From positions 594,149 to 658,148 of the forward strand of contig NZ_JBHRXI010000001.1 in assembly GCF_042648365.1 (NCBI RefSeq): a DNA stretch of 64,000 nucleotides, given 5' to 3'. Position numbers and translations under genes: made by a program. Positions 61,312-64,000 of this stretch are shown piece after piece; within the stretch, counting starts at the first letter, position 1; every line of letters begins with the position of its first letter. The stretch comes from Lutimaribacter_A marinistellae (GTDB taxonomy: Bacteria; Pseudomonadota; Alphaproteobacteria; Rhodobacterales; Rhodobacteraceae). The notes beneath the pieces are model-generated. The model saw only the letters and a list, made by a program, of their open reading frames with translations, had not been told where the DNA came from and did no database searches.

Positions 61312-63729
61312 ATGAAAACCCATGCTCAGGCCGTCGTGATCGGCGGCGGCCTCGTCGGCTGTTCAATCCTCTACCATCTGGCGAAACTCGGCTGGACCGA
61401 CGTCATCCTGTTGGAGAGGGACGAACTGACCAGTGGTTCGACCTGGCATGCCGCGGCAAACATCCACGGACTACACGACAACAACAATGTCACCCGCATC
61501 CAGCATTATACGATGAACCTCTACAAGGAGCTGGAGAAAGAGACAGGACAGGGTTGCGGCGTGTTCCAATCCGGATCGCTTTATCTCGCCAAAACCGAAG
61601 AACGCGAACATCAGTTGAGGCTTCAGGAGTCAAAGGCACGGTTCTATGGCCTCAACTTCTACGAAGTGAGCCGAGAGCAGGCAAAAGAACTGCACCCGCT
61701 TGCGCAGTTCGACGATATCCGCTGCATCATGTTCGAACCCGATGGCGGAAACGTCGACCCCTCGGGAGTAACGCACGCCTATGCCGCCGGTGCACGTGCG
61801 ATGGGCGCCGAGATTGAGCGGTTTTGTCCCGTGCTTGGCACAGAACAACAAGCCGATGGTTCCTGGATCGTGCGGACAGCCAAAGGCGACATTCACACGC
61901 AATGGGTGGTCAATGCAGCCGGTCTTTGGGGCCGCGAAGTTGCGGCGATGGCCGGCCTGACCTTGCCCTTGCAGCCGACTGAACATCAGTATTTTGTCAC
62001 CGAAACCATCCCGGAAGTCGCCGCACTGGGAAAGCGGCTGCCGTCGATCGCCGACCGCGATGGAGAGTACTATTTCCGGCAGGAAGGCAATGGCTTCCTT
62101 ATCGGTGCCTACGAAAAGGATGTACGTCTCTGGGCCGAACGCGGCACGCCTTTGGACTTTGCCCATGACCTGTTTCCGGATGACCTTGACCGGATCATGG
62201 AAAACGTCATCCGTGCGACCGAAAGAGTACCTTGCGCTGCTACCGCTGGTGTCAAACGCGTCATCAACGGCCCGATGATCTGGTCACCGGACTCCAACGC
62301 CCTTTGGGGGCCGGTACCGGAACTGCAGAACTACTTCTGTTGCACCGGTATCATCCCCGGTTTCTCGCAGTCAGGCGGTTTGGGCCTTTTGGCCGCGCAA
62401 TGGATGATCGAGGGTGAACCCCAATATGACATGTTCGCGTGGGACCTGGCTCGTTTCGACGACTGGGCCGACACGGCGTTCACCAAGGCGCGTGTTCAAG
62501 ACCAATACGCCCACCGTTTTGCTATCCATTTCCCGAACGAAGAGCGGAGTGCGGGCCGCCCGGCCCGTGTGCGCCCTGCCTACGAGATGCAGAAACAGAT
62601 GGGATGCGTGCACGGCTTGAATTGCGGTTGGGAACACCCCCTGTGGTTCGCCAACGAACCCGGCGTACAAGAGACAAATGGTTTCACCCGGCAAAACTGG
62701 TGGGAACAGGTCGGTCGCGAAGCGAAGATGCTGCGTGACTCGGTTGGCGTGATCGACAACTCCAATTTTGCGAATTACGTGATCAAGGGTAGGGGTGCGC
62801 GGGAGTGGCTGGACTCCCTCGTGGCCAATCGCGTACCCGACGTGATAGGCCGGTCCTGTCTGACCCCGTTGATCTCGACCCGCGGTGGCGTTGCGGGAGA
62901 TTTCACCATCACCAAGGTCGAAGAAGACGAATACATGATGATCGGCTCCGGCATGGCCGAGCGATACCACCAACGCTTCTTCAAGATGGTCGACATGCCA
63001 GCCGGTACGACATTGGAAGTCGCTACCGATCGAATTGCGGGTTTCAACGTTGCCGGGCCCAAGTCGCGCGAGTTGCTCCAGAGGTTGACGAATGCGGATC
63101 TCTCCAACGAAGCCTTCCGTTTCATGAGGTCGCGTACGATCGACGTGGCCGGAGTGACTGCTCTGGCGATCCGCGTGTCATTCACTGGTGATTTGGGCTG
63201 GGAACTTCATTGCGACCAGGCCGATCAGGTGCGCCTCTACTCAGCCCTTCTGCAAGGCGCCAAGGAGCTCGGCGGCGGGCCAGTCGGTGGACGCGCGCTG
63301 GGTTCGTTGCGGATCGAGAAGGGTTATGGGTCGTGGGGACGCGAATACAGTCAGGAATACTGGCCACAGGAAGTGGGCCTTGCCGCGCTCATCAAGCTTG
63401 AGAAAGACTTTCTGAACAAAGAGGCCTATCTTCGGGTAAAGGACAATCCTCCTCGAGAGATACTGCAAGTCTTCGAAGTCGACGCTGCGAATGACGCCGA
63501 TGCTAGCGGTGGCGAACCGGTTTTTTCACCTCAAGGTGAACCAATCGGACGCGTCACATCAGGAGCCTATGGGTATCACGTCGGCAAATCGTTGGCTTTG
63601 GGCTACGCCAACCCTGAGATCGCGAGGCCCGGCGACGAGGTGGAGATTTTCATCCTGGGTCGACCGCACAAGGCGCGTATTCTGGAACGCCCCCCATTTG
63701 ATCCAGACGGGCGTCGTTTACGATCGTGA
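61312..63729 (+). CDS. Dimethylglycine/sarcosine dehydrogenase-like FAD and GcvT-domain protein
   Basis: An 805-residue two-part enzyme. The N-terminal DAO domain has the FAD motif VVIGGGLVGCSILYHL and GSTWHAAA, where His46 matches the histidine that bonds FAD covalently in dimethylglycine dehydrogenase. The C-terminal third is a GcvT-type folate domain (FNVAGPKSRELLQRLT, RVSFTGDLGWELHC, RIEKGYGSWGREY). Such enzymes remove methyl groups from N-methyl amino acids and pass the carbon to tetrahydrofolate. The exact substrate is uncertain. ATG 61312 follows GGAGACACGCC. A recombinase remnant begins about eight bases after the stop, so the right flank has been rearranged. Confidence 0.9.
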   Translation: MKTHAQAVVIGGGLVGCSILYHLAKLGWTDVILLERDELTSGSTWHAAANIHGLHDNNNVTRIQHYTMNLYKELEKETGQGCGVFQSGSLYLAKTEEREHQLRLQESKARFYGLNFYEVSREQAKELHPLAQFDDIRCIMFEPDGGNVDPSGVTHAYAAGARAMGAEIERFCPVLGTEQQADGSWIVRTAKGDIHTQWVVNAAGLWGREVAAMAGLTLPLQPTEHQYFVTETIPEVAALGKRLPSIADRDGEYYFRQEGNGFLIGAYEKDVRLWAERGTPLDFAHDLFPDDLDRIMENVIRATERVPCAATAGVKRVINGPMIWSPDSNALWGPVPELQNYFCCTGIIPGFSQSGGLGLLAAQWMIEGEPQYDMFAWDLARFDDWADTAFTKARVQDQYAHRFAIHFPNEERSAGRPARVRPAYEMQKQMGCVHGLNCGWEHPLWFANEPGVQETNGFTRQNWWEQVGREAKMLRDSVGVIDNSNFANYVIKGRGAREWLDSLVANRVPDVIGRSCLTPLISTRGGVAGDFTITKVEEDEYMMIGSGMAERYHQRFFKMVDMPAGTTLEVATDRIAGFNVAGPKSRELLQRLTNADLSNEAFRFMRSRTIDVAGVTALAIRVSFTGDLGWELHCDQADQVRLYSALLQGAKELGGGPVGGRALGSLRIEKGYGSWGREYSQEYWPQEVGLAALIKLEKDFLNKEAYLRVKDNPPREILQVFEVDAANDADASGGEPVFSPQGEPIGRVTSGAYGYHVGKSLALGYANPEIARPGDEVEIFILGRPHKARILERPPFDPDGRRLRS

Positions 63730-63736
63730 AGTCTAT

Positions 63737-63979
63737 GGCGCACCTGATCAGACCCACCTGTCGGAGCTCTACCGGAAGAAGGTTTCGGATCTGGCAGAGA
63801 CGCTGGCCGATCCGGAGATCCGGACGCAGGCTCTGGAGATCGTGCGGGGTCTGATCGAGCGGGTTTCGGTTCGGCACGACGAGGAAGGCGTCACGATCGG
63901 GTTTGAGGGTGCGTTGATCTTGATGCTTTTGTTTTTACCGCGAACGCAGGGAGCCGCCGTTGGGCGGCTTGCGCGATGA
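63737..63979 (+). pseudogene. C-terminal remnant of a serine recombinase
   Basis: The reading frame encodes LSELYRKKVSDLAETLADPE followed by IRTQALEIVRGLIERVSVRH, the coiled-coil end of large serine recombinases (resolvase/invertase family with recombinase domain). The catalytic and zinc-ribbon domains that should lie upstream are absent; instead the intact dehydrogenase-like gene ends at 63729. No start codon or ribosome site is convincing. After the homologous part the frame becomes atypical (LMLLFLPRTQGAAVGRLAR), suggesting a frameshift or deletion. It marks the decayed end of a mobile element; the rest may lie beyond the window. Confidence 0.6.
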
Positions 63980-64000
63980 AAGTGGTTTCGGGAGGGCGCT

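Noticed and set aside
63940..64000. tRNA 3' end or attachment site at the right edge
   Set aside because: The last 18 bases in reverse complement end in CCA and look slightly tRNA-like, but no matching T-loop sequence can be checked within the window. The nearby GCCGCC/GGCGGC hairpin does not settle it.
1..64000. CRISPR array, insertion sequence or intact prophage
   Set aside because: No regularly spaced repeats, transposase or phage structural genes were seen; the only mobile-element trace is the recombinase remnant at the right end.

Overview
The window looks like chromosomal DNA of a Rhodobacterales (Roseobacter-type) alphaproteobacterium. Evidence: high GC content, genes tightly packed with ATGA and TGATG start/stop overlaps, a flagellar gene set with the alphaproteobacterial architecture and CtrA-like TTAA-N7-TTAA boxes, an alphaproteobacterial LexA box (GAAC-N7-GAAC), and a GcvT-domain FAD oxidoreductase of the type common in marine roseobacters. 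The assignment is inferred from gene content and motifs; no database search was run. No rRNA, tRNA, CRISPR array or intact mobile element was seen. No stretch over 300 bases lacks a gene. The longest gaps are 42775-43049 (a candidate small RNA/leader), 24990-25249 (repeats and palindromes) and 2744-2985 (between convergent fliP and flgI; nothing convincing).

Region 1 (1-19888) is a flagellar cluster: fliF (3' part)-fliH-fliN-fliP (+); flgE-flgK-flgL-flgI (-); motB (-); fliI (-); flgB-flgC-fliE-fliQ-flgF-flgG-flgA-flgH-fliL (+); and a lytic transglycosylase-flhA-fliR-flhB-fliJ-like gene (-). It supplies the MS-ring, part of the C-ring, the export gate and ATPase, rod, P- and L-rings, hook, hook-filament junction and the MotB stator. 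Flagellin, flgD, motA, fliG and fliM are not in the window.

Region 2 (19951-24989) has a stand-alone gcvT and a glucosylglycerate module: a HAD phosphatase, a glucosyl-3-phosphoglycerate synthase and, convergently, a GH13_18 phosphorylase. Together these could make and recycle a compatible solute.

Region 3 (25250-33262) is an envelope operon of an alpha-2-macroglobulin with an intact thioester motif, a putative glycolipid-binding protein and penicillin-binding protein 1C. A divergent hybrid histidine kinase follows.

Region 4 (35587-46588) is mostly housekeeping: yaaA, recQ, yggT, an MFS exporter, mepA, a phytase-like esterase, a queuosine-precursor transporter, arfB, an SDR, an S58/P1 peptidase, a cytochrome c and idi. 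An 18-codon ORF with a 9-nt Shine-Dalgarno match, followed by a strong terminator, sits just upstream of arfB.

Region 5 (46691-54194) is a peptide/opine-type ABC importer operon ending in an aldehyde dehydrogenase, with a pentameric ligand-gated ion channel gene between the binding protein and the permeases.

Region 6 (54225-63979) has the NAD salvage genes pncA and pncB flanking a membrane hybrid kinase, the tRNA hydroxylase trhO, a small tandem-repeat protein behind an SOS-type promoter, a class V aminotransferase, a dimethylglycine-dehydrogenase-like flavoprotein and the C-terminal remnant of a serine recombinase. Apart from the two hybrid kinases, no DNA-binding regulator gene was recognised anywhere in the window.
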